This document shows positions 33,627 to 45,713 of a stretch of 64,000 nucleotides of DNA, piece after piece; position 1 is the stretch's first letter, and each line of letters starts with the position of its first letter. A program made the position numbers and the translations under genes. The DNA lies in the NCBI GenBank assembly GCA_010093685.1, contig MU006243.1:70360-134359 (forward strand), read 5' to 3'. Under the pieces are notes generated by a model. The model had not been told where the DNA came from. It made no database searches and saw only the letters and a program-made list of their open reading frames with translations. This DNA comes from Ophiobolus disseminans (lineage: Eukaryota > Ascomycota > Dothideomycetes > Pleosporales > Phaeosphaeriaceae).

Positions 33627-35353
33627 CTATGACAGAGGTACGTTAAAATCCCAATTGCCTGTCGAGCGAGTTAGTAGTGAATCTTTGAGACTGGAAGCCC
33701 TCGCGATCCCAAGATGAGGCGCGATGCTAGGCTGGCTTTTGTCACTTACCTGCTTTGAGATTCTCGGCCGTGTCGTTTAGGAGAATGATGCGACGCTTGG
33801 TGCAGTAGGACGTCTTGTCCAGCATATCAACTTTAAGCGTCTGGAGCTGATCAATAGGCTTCTCAAACATCTCACTGAGGTTTTCCACTGCCATTTCGAG
33901 ATCCTTCTGGTTGTCCTCAAAGATCTCCGTCAAGTTGTTCCGCGCTAAGTAGTAGGCAAACGCGTAAGTCCACTTGAGCACCTGGCGACACTGCTGCAGG
34001 GCCTGAGAGGCCTGATCGAGGAACTGGACCTCGATCCACGACATCCCTGTGGAGTTTTGCAACTGCTGCATCTTCTTCTCTGTCTTGAGATAAATGTCCT
34101 TGTCTAGCTTGGCGGACTGCTCGTGGTTGGCGTAGCGGTTGTAGTAGTGGAGGTATCGCTCCAGCGATTGTCGGCTCTTAGCCTGGGCGTCTCGAGCGTC
34201 ATGTCCACTCTTCTCCTCGAAGCGGTTGCAGTTGTACCAGCTGGTGCCGTGCTCGGACCAGACGCCCATGCACATCCAGCAAAACTCGTTCCGACATTTC
34301 CTGCATGTCATGTGGTTGCAACCGCCGTTCTTCTCGATGGTCGAGTTGCATTTTGGGCACTCTTTTGTGTTTGCTGATATCCAGTTCGCAGTCTCGGAGT
34401 CGTCCTCGCACTTCTTGAGCCACCTCTTGACCAGCGAGCACGGCGCTGGCTGGTGGTTGCTGAGAGTGCAGCCGAAGCAAAATTCGTGCCCGCAGTCGCA
34501 GTGCACTGTGGGGACGATCTTGGGGAGGTCTTTGCTCTTGATGGGGCATTCGACGGCGTACTTGCAGTCGGGGGCGGGGCACCACTTTAGGTTCTCTCGG
34601 TCGTCGACGTAGGTTCGTGTAAGGAGGGTATGGTATCTGTGACTGTTAGTTGAGATACGAGACCACCGCAAGTAGCTGGACATACCTAGACCGAAGGTCG
34701 TGTGTGACGAGCAGGTCCAGCGACTTCGAATCGACGATGCGCGTGCAGCCCTCGCCCGGACATCGTATCCTCGCCGCCTCACCCTCGTCTGTGATCTTGG
34801 TGGACAGGTACTGTTTGTAGCAATCCACGCAGAAGCGGTGCCCGCACTTCATCGCGAACGAGTGCATACCCGGGCTGTCGTCGCAGCAGATGTCGCACAC
34901 GAAGCCCATTATTGTCTGTATCTTGGGCGGGTTTGTCTCCATATCCTGGCCGAGCCCCGCGTTCTCCAGAACCTCCTCCGTCTTCTCCATGTACTGGTCG
35001 ATCAAGCGCTCCTTGTTCCATCGCGAGTGTCGGAGGAGGATGGCCGCGGCTTCGGGGGGTTGGCCGAGGATGTTGGACACCTCGATGATCTGGTCATCCT
35101 GCTGCGCTTGGATGTGCACCGGGTCAAACACCTTGAAATCGACCTCGTAGGCCTGTATGGTGGGCTTGATGTCCTTATCCTGCGATTCAAAACCCACGTC
35201 GTCCACGTCGTAGTCCGAGTCTGTCAGCTGGAGTCAGCAGTGTCTCTGCCCACACACAGCAAGCTTCCTACCCTCTTCTAGGTCCATATCGTCGGTATCA
35301 TCGTCAAATTCGTTTCCGCTCATGGAGCTGTTGAACTCGTCGTCGGAGTCCAT
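33627..35353 (-). CDS. Ariadne-type RBR E3 ubiquitin ligase
   Basis: RBR ligases take ubiquitin from an E2 onto a RING2 cysteine and then pass it to the substrate. Exons are 35353-35272, 35220-34686, 34636-33750 and 33658-33627, giving 511 residues, the usual length for fungal Ariadne. The N-terminus is acidic (MDSDDEFNSS). RING1 begins at residue 136 (CDICCDD...CGHRFCVDC). The IBR domain is near residues 225-262 (WCPAPDC...CDCGHEFCFGC). RING2 is near 299-330, with the catalytic Cys312 in NGGCNHMTC. The C-terminal Ariadne domain is helical and Gln/Leu-rich (FLDQASQALQQCRQ). The last exon adds only GNWDFNVPLS; it is supported by a GTAAGT donor and a CGACAG acceptor with an ACTAAC branch site. 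Without it the frame would end two codons after the donor. Confidence 0.94.
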
Positions 35354-36148
35354 CTTGTCGGCGTCTGGGGGAGGGGTGGCAGGGAGGTCGGCGGGGATGT
35401 TTTCGGGCGTCTTTCTCTTGAGTGGCGGCCCTTCTGAGGGGGTGAGCTGGCCGTCTGCCTCAGAAGCCTTCCGCTTGTGAGAGGTGGGCGGCGTCGTGAT
35501 TTAGGTCGAGGGCAGTCCCGCCTGATGACGGAACTAGCCAGGCTGCTGCGGAGGGTGCAGCGAGAGCGAGTGCGGGAGGGGCCTGAGGGCGAGTGGGGTG
35601 GCGCAGGGCACGAGACAGGCAGCAGCAAAAGAAGGTCGAGTTGAGGGAGTATTGGTCAGCCGTTGCAGAGTCACCAGCGTTCAAGAGTCGGGTTGCGGGT
35701 TGCGTAGAGGGGAGCCCAAGCGCGTTGGAGCGTGCTAGGCGCGTTTGGCTAGACTGAAGAGGCAGTGGCGCCGGTGTTGGTGAACACTTCGCCGCAGTTG
35801 CCTGACGCTCAACTAGACAGGTCAGATTCTGCAAACACGCGATATGTCTGCTTATGACAAACTTTAGCCGACTGGTAGAATTCATCACGATTGCTGTAGG
35901 TTTCCAAGTTCGGCCCGAGGCTTTGCTTACTAAGCCTGTGCTGAGTGAACCGTGGAACTTATCAACATTAAGAGGGTTCGGTCACGACTCATATAGCTGG
36001 CTGGTACATACTTGTCTAGTGCATACATATATTGTTCTCTGGTTCGTAATTTCATAGGTCAGAGTATCACAAGCGAACCGTGGAGCAACACCACGCAGAT
36101 CCAGTCAGACCCTCATCCATACATTGAAAGTACAAGTCTTACTACACG
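35354..36148. other. RBR ligase promoter and eIF2B-epsilon 3' flank
   Basis: Both neighbours are on the minus strand, so this holds the ligase promoter and 5' UTR followed by the terminator region of the next gene. A frame at 35320-35628 overlaps the true start in another frame and is not coding. Confidence 0.5.
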
Positions 36149-38411
36149 CTACTCAGAATCGTCGCCACTCTCCTCCTCGCTTTCTTCCTCGCTCTCCTGC
36201 TGCAAAAACTCCACCAACGCCCTCGTCTTCTCCCTGACCACCCTCAAATCCTCAGCCTCGCTACTCTTCTCATCCTCCCACCACTGCAATATGCCATCCT
36301 CCTCGATACTATCAAGCTCCGTTAGCTTCGTCGCCGCGCTGAGCAGTATCGCGTCGCCGTTGTCACGGTGGCTCAGGTCTGCCTGGAGCAGAAGCATGAA
36401 GTCGATTTGATCAGCCTTCTTGTCCTCGTTCTTGTCGAATATGGCGCGGTCGATGAGCTCCTTGTGCTGCCCGAAAACTTGGGCTATTGCGGCCTTAACG
36501 GTGTCGCCGGACTTGATGAGCTGCATTATGCGTTTCACGAAGGAGCTTACGACGGCGCGGCGCACTTGGTGATCTGATGCGTTGGTGCTCATGCGGAGCG
36601 CCGTGAGTTCCAGCTGTATGTTTGCAGATTCGTGTCCTTGCTCTAGGGAGTCATATATACTCTGCGAGGCGTCGTGGTCGAAGTTTGCCGCGTGTTGACT
36701 GTCTGCTGAACCCACAGAAAGGAAGCTACTGGTCGCCGATCGGTCGCGAAGCTCGTAATCGAGGTCGTCTGCTTCGGAGTCGGAGTTGAGCGTGGATATA
36801 GATTCGTTCGAAAAGGTGTACACTAGTTCTGTCAGTCCTGATGTCATTGCTGCAAAGTAGTCAAACTCACGTGGGGCGGCGGCGACAAGTCCATCCAGAG
36901 GCTCGTCCTCGTCATCCTCATCAGAGTCGTGGAACTCGAAACCATCCCCTTTCTGCCCAACTACTGCAGGGTCAGGGTCGCCTCTCACGACATCTTCGCT
37001 ACCCTCCCGTCTCCGCTTTGCTCTTGTGATCCTGTGCTCGCCTCGAATCGTCACGCCCTCGCTAATGTTGACTCCATATGAGATGAGAGCACCAGCCTCA
37101 ATGTTACATTTTCGCCCTATCGATGCCTCGTTTGCGATGACTGACTTTGTGATCGTACTCCCATCGCCGACACTAGCATAATTCCACAGGTATGCACCGT
37201 CTATCTTAACATTTCGGCCGATCTGGCAGTGTCGACCGATGATGCTGTTCGTGATGACGCTCTTATCGCCAATGCTAGTCCCTCTCCCGATGACTGTCTT
37301 TGAGCCTATGACACAGTCGCGCGCCAATATAACGCCCTCCTCTTTGTAGATGTTGCCCTTTTGTAATCGGTAAGATTGCCCCTGGACGAGGTTGCTGTCA
37401 GGACACAGTGGGTATGCCCAGCGTGACACGATGTCCTTGCTGACCGAGTCGTACGCGTGCAAATTCCTCACTCGTGCTGCGTAATGATCCGAGACAATAT
37501 GGGTATGGAAGGTTTTGCCGTTGAGCTCGTAGTCTTTCAGAACGCTGTGTAGAAACCCCTTACGCGGCGCCTGGAAGTCGAAGTTGTCGCTCCACAACGC
37601 GAGAACATCTGGTGTACAGATATCGATGCCGCAATCGATCAAGTCCTGCCGTATCTCGAGCTCCTGGTGGTCTGACAGCAGCTCCGGGTCGACGGAGAGG
37701 AAATGGGTCTGATCCCGGTTGGGCATCTGTTCGAAGTGTAGACACCTGTCTTTGGTAGGATCGATCACGAAAATGGGGCTCGTCCCTCGTGCTTTCGTCC
37801 TATGAGTCGCGCCGGCCTCTCGCAGCACCATGGTCATGATCGCATTCTTGTCTTTTGTCCGCCGCGCCCTATGCGCAGCCAGCGCAGACTCCAGCGGCAG
37901 GTTGCTGACCACATCGCCGTATACGAGAAGGAAGTCGCCCTTGAGCAGGCTTCTGCTGTCCAGATCTCGCATTGCATCGCCTATCGAGTGCGACGTCGAC
38001 TGGATGAGCTCCAGTCTCGAGAAGGGCGAGGATTGTGCAGCCCATTTCGACTTTGTAATGTATTCCTCCACTTGTTCTCTGTGCGCGCCACAGTACACAA
38101 AGACCTCTTCCACGCCGGCGTTGGCTAGAAACTCGAAGGTATATTCGATGAGCGGGGTGTTCGCGAGGGGCAGCAAGCACTACCAGCTTGTCAGTACAAT
38201 GACCGACGTGCTTTCCTTGGTGTACAGACTCTCGGCCTCTCGAGCGTGAAGGGATTGAAGCGGGTCTCAAAGGGGTCTGCGAGTATCTAGAAAATAAGCA
38301 CAATTCGTGGCGCAGGCGCATTGCAGAGCGTACCACAGCCTGGAGGGGCTCGTCGCGCTCCTCTTCGCCCGACTTTCCCTTTTCGGGGCCCTTTTTTCCT
38401 TTCGGTGGCAT
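36149..38411 (-). CDS. GCD6: Translation initiation factor eIF2B subunit epsilon
   Basis: This is the catalytic subunit of the guanine-nucleotide exchange factor that recycles eIF2 in the cytoplasm and is the target of the integrated stress response. Exons are 38411-38334, 38286-38230 and 38179-36149, giving 721 residues. After a Lys/Gly-rich start (MPPKGKKGPEKGK) the nucleotidyltransferase-like domain opens with LQAVILADPFETRFNPFT and PLANTPLIEYT. A left-handed beta-helix follows (repeats such as VIGSKTVIGRGTSIGDKSVI). The W2/HEAT exchange domain ends in WWEDEKSSEAED and an acidic tail. A possible extra intron at 36870-36829 (GTGAGT...GACAG) is exactly 42 nt and in frame, so it cannot be decided by reading frame alone; removing it would give 707 residues. 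Confidence 0.95.
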
Positions 38412-39424
38412 TTTGTGCAGCGTTCAAGTTTGTGCGCGTGCAGTCAAGCGCCTAATCGTGGTTGTTCTAGAATACTGCACGTGGTGGGGGAACATCGCAG
38501 GTTTCCGAAAGCTTCACCACAGCCGCTGACTCACTCACTAACCCCAGACACGACCGAACCAAGAAAACCACAACACCGGGTCCAGTTCGCGTCGCAGCCG
38601 CATTTAGCGACCTGTGGGGGCTCTGCGGGAATGCCGCAGCAGGCGTGTGCATGAATCTCCTGATGTGCTCGTGCGCGGCTTCCTGCGTGGCTATGGTGGT
38701 CCAGACCTGAGAAGACCACCAGGGACTCTTCATTACTGGGAATGCTTATTGCGACGACGTTCCTCAGCTGAAGTACCTATGTCCTGGTTGCTATTCTTTG
38801 CCTGCAAATTTGATTCAACACAGTAAAAGAAATTTGCAGATCTTGTTCGTTGCCTAAGTTATACACCATCTCGTTAGTGTTATATTATAAGCTTGTGGTA
38901 AGCCAAAGCCATGATCAGTGAGCACAGACAGAGCAAGCGAGGAGATTCAGATACTGCGTACTGTTTTGACACATTCATTGTTATCGACCATTCTTTCCGT
39001 GGTCTCTTATATGGGCACGCAACTGGTCTTTGAATCTACGGTCCATGTACTAATTGTGGGTATGTCATAACTGCACAGTACGACGCCTCGTAGGACAAGC
39101 TCGGGGGCGTAAATGTGACCCGGTAACGCCTTTGAACTTCCATCATCTGTTGAATGCCTCTAGATTCACCTTATATCCTTCCATATCGGGTGACAATAGG
39201 TTCGTAAGCAGATGCAGTCCCCCGCATTCTCTGTATCGTCCTCTACTCCATTACAACAATGCCGAGCAGGTTCATAGGACTTCCCCATCTTCATACGTGC
39301 TACAGGCAATGTGGTGCGAGGTGTCGTATCCAGGTGCTCTGGGCTGCTTTTCCAATGCGGTCTGCACTCCGCCGAGTAAAGTTTGCGCCTGTAGCGTACG
39401 GCTCGAGCGGCAGTTTCCTCAACT
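38412..39424. other. eIF2B-epsilon promoter and SKN7 3' flank
   Basis: This 1-kb region is flanked by two minus-strand genes. Its short frames show no recognisable protein. Confidence 0.5.
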
Positions 39425-41635
39425 TCATCTCGGGCGTGGTTGCATCGGGTTCATCTGCTGTTGCATTTGAGGGGTGTACATTTGTTGGCGCTTCGCCGGG
39501 TTGTTCGTGTCGTCTCCACCGGATATTTCAGATATTTGTCTTCGATGGCCAGGAGGTATTGGCTGTTGCTGCCTTGCTTGCATAGGCATCTGTGGTGACG
39601 TGTTGTAGCCTATGTTGGCTTGCATTGGGTTGACCCCGTATGGACCCGGGTGTTGCACCTGCTGATTGTGTATGGCCTGGGCATATTCGTCCGTGACACT
39701 GCTGCCAACGGGTGAGACGCCTGGAACCTGGTTGGGCGAATTCCAGTTGCTTGTGGTAGCTGGCGATTTTGCGGGCGAATCCTCCTCTTTCAGTACCATC
39801 TGTCGCGGTATCTGCACAGGCTGAGGTGCTGCCATGCCGTCGATTTGCGCCAATGGTTTCTTCAGGTGCACAAGATGTTTCTCAAGCATATGAAGGAGCC
39901 CTTCCTTCGTGAATGGTTTTGGAAGCACATCGTTCATACCTTAATTCATTAGTGAGTGACTCTACCAGCTTGGAAAGAGAACATACCATGCTGGAAGTAC
40001 ATCGAGATGTCGTCGCTTCTGATGTTGGATGTCATTGCGACTATGGGCGTAGTGTCGAACTGTCGGATGAGGTGGCAAGCCGAAACACCGTCCAAGTTGG
40101 GCATGATGATGTCCATTAGCACCAGATCGTACTTGGAGCCCGCATTCATCTTGTTGACGGCTTCTAAACCATCAAGCTGCATGCAACGTTAGTAACCTCA
40201 GTAGACACCAAGAAGTTTCTACTTACAGCGCTGTCGATGTGGCAGTGGAAAGCGTACAAGAACTTGCTGCCAATGCGTCGACATGTTGGGTCGTCTTCAA
40301 CAAGCAGAATCTGAGGTGGGCGTATCCAGCCAGGGTCAGGGATGGTGCTTTTCTTTCTCCCTTCTTGAAATTTGGGCTCGGTCGCGTCAACTGCTTTTGG
40401 CGGAGCAGCATAAGGAATGTTGTTAATATGTTCACTATACATGGGATCGATGCCGTTCGACTGACCAACTGGATAGACGAGATTGTCGAGGTTCTCTAGG
40501 CGCATGGAGCCAGTGGAGCTAGCTGATGGTGGACCACGGCTGGTAGGGCGTGCGGCCGCGCGCAAAATATCCGGTGGTGGTGTCGTTAGCGTACCATTCA
40601 TCCTCATCGTGATTTCATTCATATGCTCCAGATTTCTAGGATTCAACATGACGTCTGCATTTGTCTCGCTCAGCAATTTGGATGCATGCTGCAGAGGCGA
40701 AGCGGGATTGTCGTCATCGGCGGCGGCGGCTTGATTCGAAGTTTCTGTGTTACCATTCTGTGGTTGCCCACCGTTGGGGAATATGAGCTTGCTGTTTCTC
40801 CTTTGCGTAGAATCAACGCTATGCAAAAATGTCATGATCTGTTGCATAACATGCTCGTGGTTGACCACCGTCTTCTGCAGACCAATAACTTCTTGAAGCA
40901 GCATCGAGTGGTGGATGCTCAGCTCGTTGTATCGCCCTTCAACCGCATGTAGCTGCGCTTGCGTTGCCATCAGCTGCCCACTCACCATATCCATCTGTTG
41001 CGAGGGTATTAACATGTCGTCTGCGTTAGGCTGGTTGGGCTTGCGGGGCGCAGGTGCTTTCCGGCGGATGTTATCGAGCGCGTCCTTGTTGTTCATCTTG
41101 AAGTCTGGGTGCTTGAACTCCCAAGCCTGAATGGTCAGCTGTGAAGGCGCAGTGGGGCTCAATTGCTGATGCAGAGAGTAGATGGACGTACCCCAGGCCC
41201 GTACGGTGACTGCCCATTTTCCTCGTTATTGTGCCTCACTTTGTGGAAGTCGTACTTGTTCAGCTGTCGGACAAAACTGGCAAAGTTGCTGTGCTTGAAA
41301 TGCTTGGGAAGAATATGCTTAGTAAACTTCTCGTTCTGTCATTGAGTTAGCGACTGATAGCATGGTCGCGCAATTAGTGTAGGCATACCTCCAGAACAAC
41401 AAAGCTGTCGCCATCGTTTCCCCATCGTACTACGCTTTCATCACTCGGATTCTCCAGCATCCTGTCGCAAGAGTCAGCATCTTCAACCGAGGCATCACCA
41501 TCGAACGCGCCACATACTTGTACAACTTCCGTACCTGCCGCCATGTTAGCCCAGGCCCCGGTCCAAAACATCTGAATGCGCACGTACAAAATCGCTGGAG
41601 TTGTTCGAGCCTGCGCCCACTTGAGTGGCGTCCAT
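39425..41635 (-). CDS. SKN7: SKN7-type response regulator transcription factor
   Basis: Skn7 is a nuclear regulator that joins an HSF-like DNA-binding domain to a two-component receiver and controls oxidative and osmotic stress genes. Seven exons (41635-41588, 41534-41518, 41461-41389, 41335-41192, 41126-40227, 40176-39987, 39939-39425) give 628 residues; exon 2 is only 17 nt. The HSF domain covers residues 15-105 (FVRKLYK, VVRWGNDGDSFVVLE, WEFKHPDF). A coiled coil follows (LHAVEGRYNELSIHHSML). The receiver starts at QILLVEDDPTCRRIGSKFL; the phosphoacceptor is Asp416 (YDLVLMDIIMP) and the conserved Lys is in LPKPFTKEG. The C-terminal tail is Gln/Pro/Met-rich. It is divergent from the peroxiredoxin gene. 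Confidence 0.95.
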
Positions 41636-42652
41636 GATGGCGCGCAAGATCGTTATCTATCAACAATGAATCTTTCCCAGATGCTCCAGATCGCGCGACA
41701 GAGATGCGGTGATGGAAGTCTAGATTGTGGCAGCTCGATCCAGCGCCTGCTTCAGTCCAGGCTGCGAAAGATGAGGTGGGAGCGGTAGCGTGTGAGGCTC
41801 GAGCTAAGGTTCGGCGATGGATGCGATTGGGGTCTCTTGGCCGTGACGATCGCAATGGGGTTGGCGATGACGCAACCAGATTTTTTCGAGTCGCAGCAGT
41901 CAGGCGCAAGAGACGCAGAGGTCGAGATCTGGGCTTTGGGGAGAGGAGAACAAGGAAAGCATCGGCACCAGTGGGATTTGAGAGGGCGCTTTCAGTCTAA
42001 TAGGCCCTAAAGCAGGTTAAGAATGCGTCTGCGCTAGTAAAGCCCCAAGTCGCGAGGCCGGCAAGGATGTCCTGGAAATTGGTTGGCGACGTCGTGCGCA
42101 CCGGCGACGACGCCTGCATGCGCCCGAGGACTCTTATACGGCGGCATCGCATTTGTATATCTATGCACTCGTCGATGCCTGCTGTCTCTGCGGCGACTGT
42201 GCTCGTTGCAAGGACGGACGCATCGGACGTCGACGGTGTCTTCGCACTCCAATGTACACAGTACAGATCGGCGTGCCAATCGTCGTGGCCGAATTAAACA
42301 GCGTGAGAACACGAGACCAAATAGCCTGGATAGTCCCGCAATCTGCTGCCGCTGCTCTGGGAGTACCTCTGGGAACTGTCAAGTGCTGTGGAGCTATTTC
42401 CGGCGTCGCCGTGCCCAAACGCGCGCCCGCATGCCCCCAAATTGCACGCATGGGCGCGGAAAAGGAAGTCGTGGTGGGATGCCCTTGCCGCGTCCCGAGA
42501 GCACTGGCAGCCAGCCACGACGCTGGGAAGGCGCGATCGCCCGGCTCCCTGCCAAGTTGGGTCCGCCGGCAAAACTAACCAGCAAAAGCGAGCTCCGAGC
42601 TGCCAACCACCTCCGTCACCGTACACACTCGATTCGGTCCCAGCACTTCACC
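41636..42652. promoter_or_regulatory. Shared promoter region between SKN7 and peroxiredoxin
   Basis: The two start codons face away from each other across about 1.0 kb. A long + strand frame (42083-42895) is only the upstream extension of the peroxiredoxin frame. No specific binding site is claimed. Confidence 0.55.
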
Positions 42653-43577
42653 ATGTACTCCGCCGCCCGCTGTCTGTCCACGGCGCGCGCCGCTGCTGGC
42701 ACACGCTTCTTCCATGCCTCGGCCCCTGCATTCGTCAAGGTCGGCGACACGCTTCCAAATATCGACCTCGTCGAGGGCTCACCTGGCAACAAGGTGAACC
42801 TGGCGAAGGAACTGACTGGAAAGGGCGTCATTATTGGTGAGTTGCACGAGCACTGCTCATGTAGCTCAGCGTGGCCTGACAGCATACACCTGTAGGAGTA
42901 CCTGCTGCATTTTCGCCTGCATGTTCAGAGAACCACATCCCCGGCTATGTGAACTCGCCCAAGCTCAAAGATGCCGGCAAGGTCTTCGTAGTCTCCGTGA
43001 ACGATCCCTTCGTGTAAGCAGTTTATCCTTTTCTGGGGACTTGGAGTGCGTTACCGAGAGCCGTAGGATGTTGAGGCGGTCTCGGATAGCAGCGTCCTTG
43101 TGTCCCACTCGACGCGAGCATGATCTGCACGGCGACGTTGTTCTGGCGTGACCAGCAGCGCTCCTCGAGACATGTCTTGACGGGAACGAATCTCCCAATT
43201 GGGTTCTATCGTTTCAGAGCTGACCAACAACAGCATGAAGGCTTGGGGTAAAACCCTCGATCCCTCGGGTTCGAGCGGTGTAAGTTCTCCATCTTCGAGG
43301 TGGATGTAAATACTCATAACCTTGATAGATCCGCTTCCTAGGAGACCCGAGCGTCGCCTTCACCAAAGAGCTAGATCTCTCCTTCGATGGAGCTTCCATC
43401 TTTGGCGGTGACCGCTCCAAGCGATATGCCTTGATTATCGAGGACGGCAAGGTTAAGGAGGCTCACGTTGAGCCCGACAACACCGGTTTGAATGGTGAGT
43501 CTTTTTCGGTCATTTGTAGTAGTCAAGTAAACACACATTGACCATCTGCAGTCTCTGCCGCGGAGAAGGTACTCTGA
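42653..43577 (+). CDS. Mitochondrial PRX5-type peroxiredoxin
   Basis: Thiol peroxidases of this group reduce hydrogen peroxide and alkyl hydroperoxides. Five exons (42653-42836, 42896-43013, 43234-43279, 43329-43494, 43552-43577) give 179 residues. Residues 1-25 (MYSAARCLSTARAAAGTRFF) are rich in Arg, Ala and Ser with no acidic residue, which suggests mitochondrial import. The peroxidatic Cys71 is in PAAFSPACSENH. Downstream are VNDPFVMKAWGKTL, IRFLGDPSVAFTKELDL and KRYALIIEDGKV, all typical of the PRX5 family. Intron 2 is unusually long for this gene (220 nt). Intron 3 (43280-43328) lies between GSSG and IRFLGDPS. The start at 42653 is chosen because it begins the targeting peptide; the frame is open further upstream without other support. 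Confidence 0.93.
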
Positions 43578-44788
43578 GTCCGTAACGTCTCGCAAGCCGA
43601 AGACGCAAATATACGCCAAGCTTATTGCAGCCATGCATCAGGTAAGATATAAAATCTGAATACAAGTCTTGGCTTGGGTTGGATTATTAGGTGCAGCCCA
43701 TCTGGCCGAGCCTTGGGGATATCTTGAAGCCACCAACAGGTAGTCCAACGAGGCAGCATACATAACAAATACAAGCCAACAAGCAATTACCAAGATGCTT
43801 CTTTTCGTAGCATACTTACCTCTCCACCAGAATCGCAGATGGTATGTCTAATAATCATCTCTCAGAACGTGAACTTTACAGGTATAGGGTGCCCTTGATA
43901 TCCTAATCTGGAATGACAGTCATGATAGCTTTGCATCTACTACCGCATTGAGGAACACTATTTATCACTAAGGCGTCTTAGTAGTACCACATGGCCTCAA
44001 CTACCCGACGTGTCGCAACTGAACGAGATGAACAAGCTCGCCCCACGTTCATCAGATTCCGCCAACATTGCTCACCATCACCCATCCACTAAAATCGAAG
44101 AGTAAGCAGCGGTCTTGAGTTGATTGATAGGCAAAGACCATATACAGTATACAAACCACATGCTCTACGAACAAGGCATCATCCTCCACTGCCCCTTCAA
44201 CACTTCCACATGCCTGACTCCACGCTACACCCGCCACACTCTTTATTCGGGAACTCGCAAACGCACAACTCCCTACGTCCTTCTTCTCCGCCAGCACAGT
44301 TCGACTCTCAAACCATGAGGTTCCTGGCGAGGTCGCCGCCGCCTCGTCAACAGTAGAGCAAAACGTTCTCCAATACTCGCACCGGGCAAGATACCTAGGG
44401 TTTGAAGGCAGCCTTTGAAGTTGTTCGCATACCTATATGGTTTGTTTCGCCTGCGGTATCATAGCCGACACGTGTCTCGGGAAGTAGTGAGGGTGCGAAG
44501 GATTCGTTGAAGTTGCGTGCCGATGGGAAGCTTGAGAGGGAAATGATTAAGGCGCGGTGAAGGGTAGTACGAGAGGCGTTGGTAGCTTTATGTACGTGAA
44601 GATCGTGGAGTCCGTATTAAAAAGTAGTGTGTGGGAGTTTGTTGTGTTTGCGGGTATTATCTGAGTGGCTTGTGGCTAGCAGTTGAAAGGCATGAAAGGC
44701 CTTGCATCCCCTTGAGGAATGTCCAACTACTAGATTTCAACTTGATAGGCATATATGGCCGACTCCAGTGCATCTGACCCATGCCCCA
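43578..44788. other. Non-coding stretch containing a decayed copy of the formamidase 3' end
   Basis: No intact gene is seen. Most of the region between 43740 and 44300 resembles the flank and 3' end of the formamidase gene further right (see the separate entry). Confidence 0.5.
43740..44302 (-). pseudogene. Duplicated, decayed 3' end and flank of the formamidase gene
   Basis: The minus strand near 44297-44250 encodes AEKKDVGSCAFAS, nearly identical to the formamidase C-terminus AEKKDLGSCAFASS encoded at about 47064-47026. The flanking 43740-43860 also aligns with 46615-46720 in the same orientation, with shared blocks such as GGCAGCATA, AAGATGC and GCAGA(T/C)GGTAT. The two copies are about 2.8 kb apart, in direct orientation, and strongly diverged. 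Upstream formamidase exons are absent in this copy. Confidence 0.65.
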
Positions 44789-45501
44789 TCACCCCTCCTC
44801 GTGCCACCACTTATGAGCCAAGACCTGATATATCGTCGCCCTGGCCGTCGGATCAATTCTCGTCATGCCAGCTATCAAATCCTGTGCTCCAGATCCCAGC
44901 TCCTGGCCCCACTGCTCGAAGCTCAGCTCCGGCCGGTCCGCGACATCCAACTCGGCCAATTGGGGCGCCGACGACAGAGCGGTGGCCCATTTTCCGTCAT
45001 TGATTTGTTTGAGAAGGCCTTGGTTTACCGGTCCAAAGTAGGAGAGGTGGCGAACCAGTATCTCTTGCTCGGCGGTCATGCCGAGCTGCAATAGCTCCTG
45101 GTAGTTGTTGATGAGGAGCACTTCCCCTGCGCCGAGGGCGTATATGCACTGTGCGTGAATGCTTATTATAGTCTTATTGGGCAGGATCATGTGCTTGGAG
45201 ATATGTAACTTACTACTAGGCCGAACGAAAAGATGTCGGACGCTTTTGTTATGCCCCTCCCGGTCTGTCCCTTTGGACTTCGCCACATGGCGTTGCCTAT
45301 CGTGTGAGGGGTGTGGAGCAAAGCCCCTTCTTGCAGCTTGAAAGCGATGTCGAAATCACCTAGCGCAACACTGGTGACGGTTTTAGCGCCCTTTTCGTCG
45401 CAGTTCCAGTCGACTAAAATATCGAAGACTTCTTTTTCCATCTTAAGATCAACATGGTTCTGCGGCACCTGCAGACTCACTCCTCTTTTACCAGTTAACA
45501 A
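44789..45501 (-). pseudogene. Protein kinase C-lobe fragment, N-lobe missing
   Basis: Two exons (45501-45214 and 45148-44789, intron with GTAAGT donor and CACAG acceptor) encode the second half of a protein kinase. A catalytic-loop-like DLK is followed by LGDFDIAFKL (DFD in place of DFG). The activation-segment end reads NAMWRSPKG, where kinases normally have PE, and SDIFSFGLV is helix F. The end, MTRIDPTARATIYQVLAHKWW, is the usual last helix. The Glu-to-Lys change at the APE position fits a single G-to-A mutation. No ATP-binding lobe with VAIK or a glycine loop can be found in 45500-46200. It is probably a 5'-truncated relic. A transcript of the two exons cannot be excluded. Confidence 0.55.
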
Positions 45502-45713
45502 TCTCTATCTCCCATCTTATCTTTCGGCAATACGACTCTTGCGGAATTGTTTCTGTCTACTGAGGGCAGACATGCTTAGTTGTGATATAGTTTCAATCTT
45601 TGTCTTGCCATACGGTTGTGAAATGGGGATAAGAATCTTCTTTGCTAGGGTGCTCGCTTTCGCTGTCTTGCATCAGAATCCACCTCAGTCATAGATGTGC
45701 TACCAAAAAAAAA

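Noticed and set aside
35320..35628. Minus-strand frame overlapping the RBR ligase start
   Set aside because: It is Pro/Ser/Arg-rich, in a different frame from the conserved protein, and lies in the leader region.
42083..42652. Upstream extension of the peroxiredoxin frame
   Set aside because: The ATG at 42653 begins a clear mitochondrial targeting peptide. The upstream text is low quality and lies in the shared promoter.
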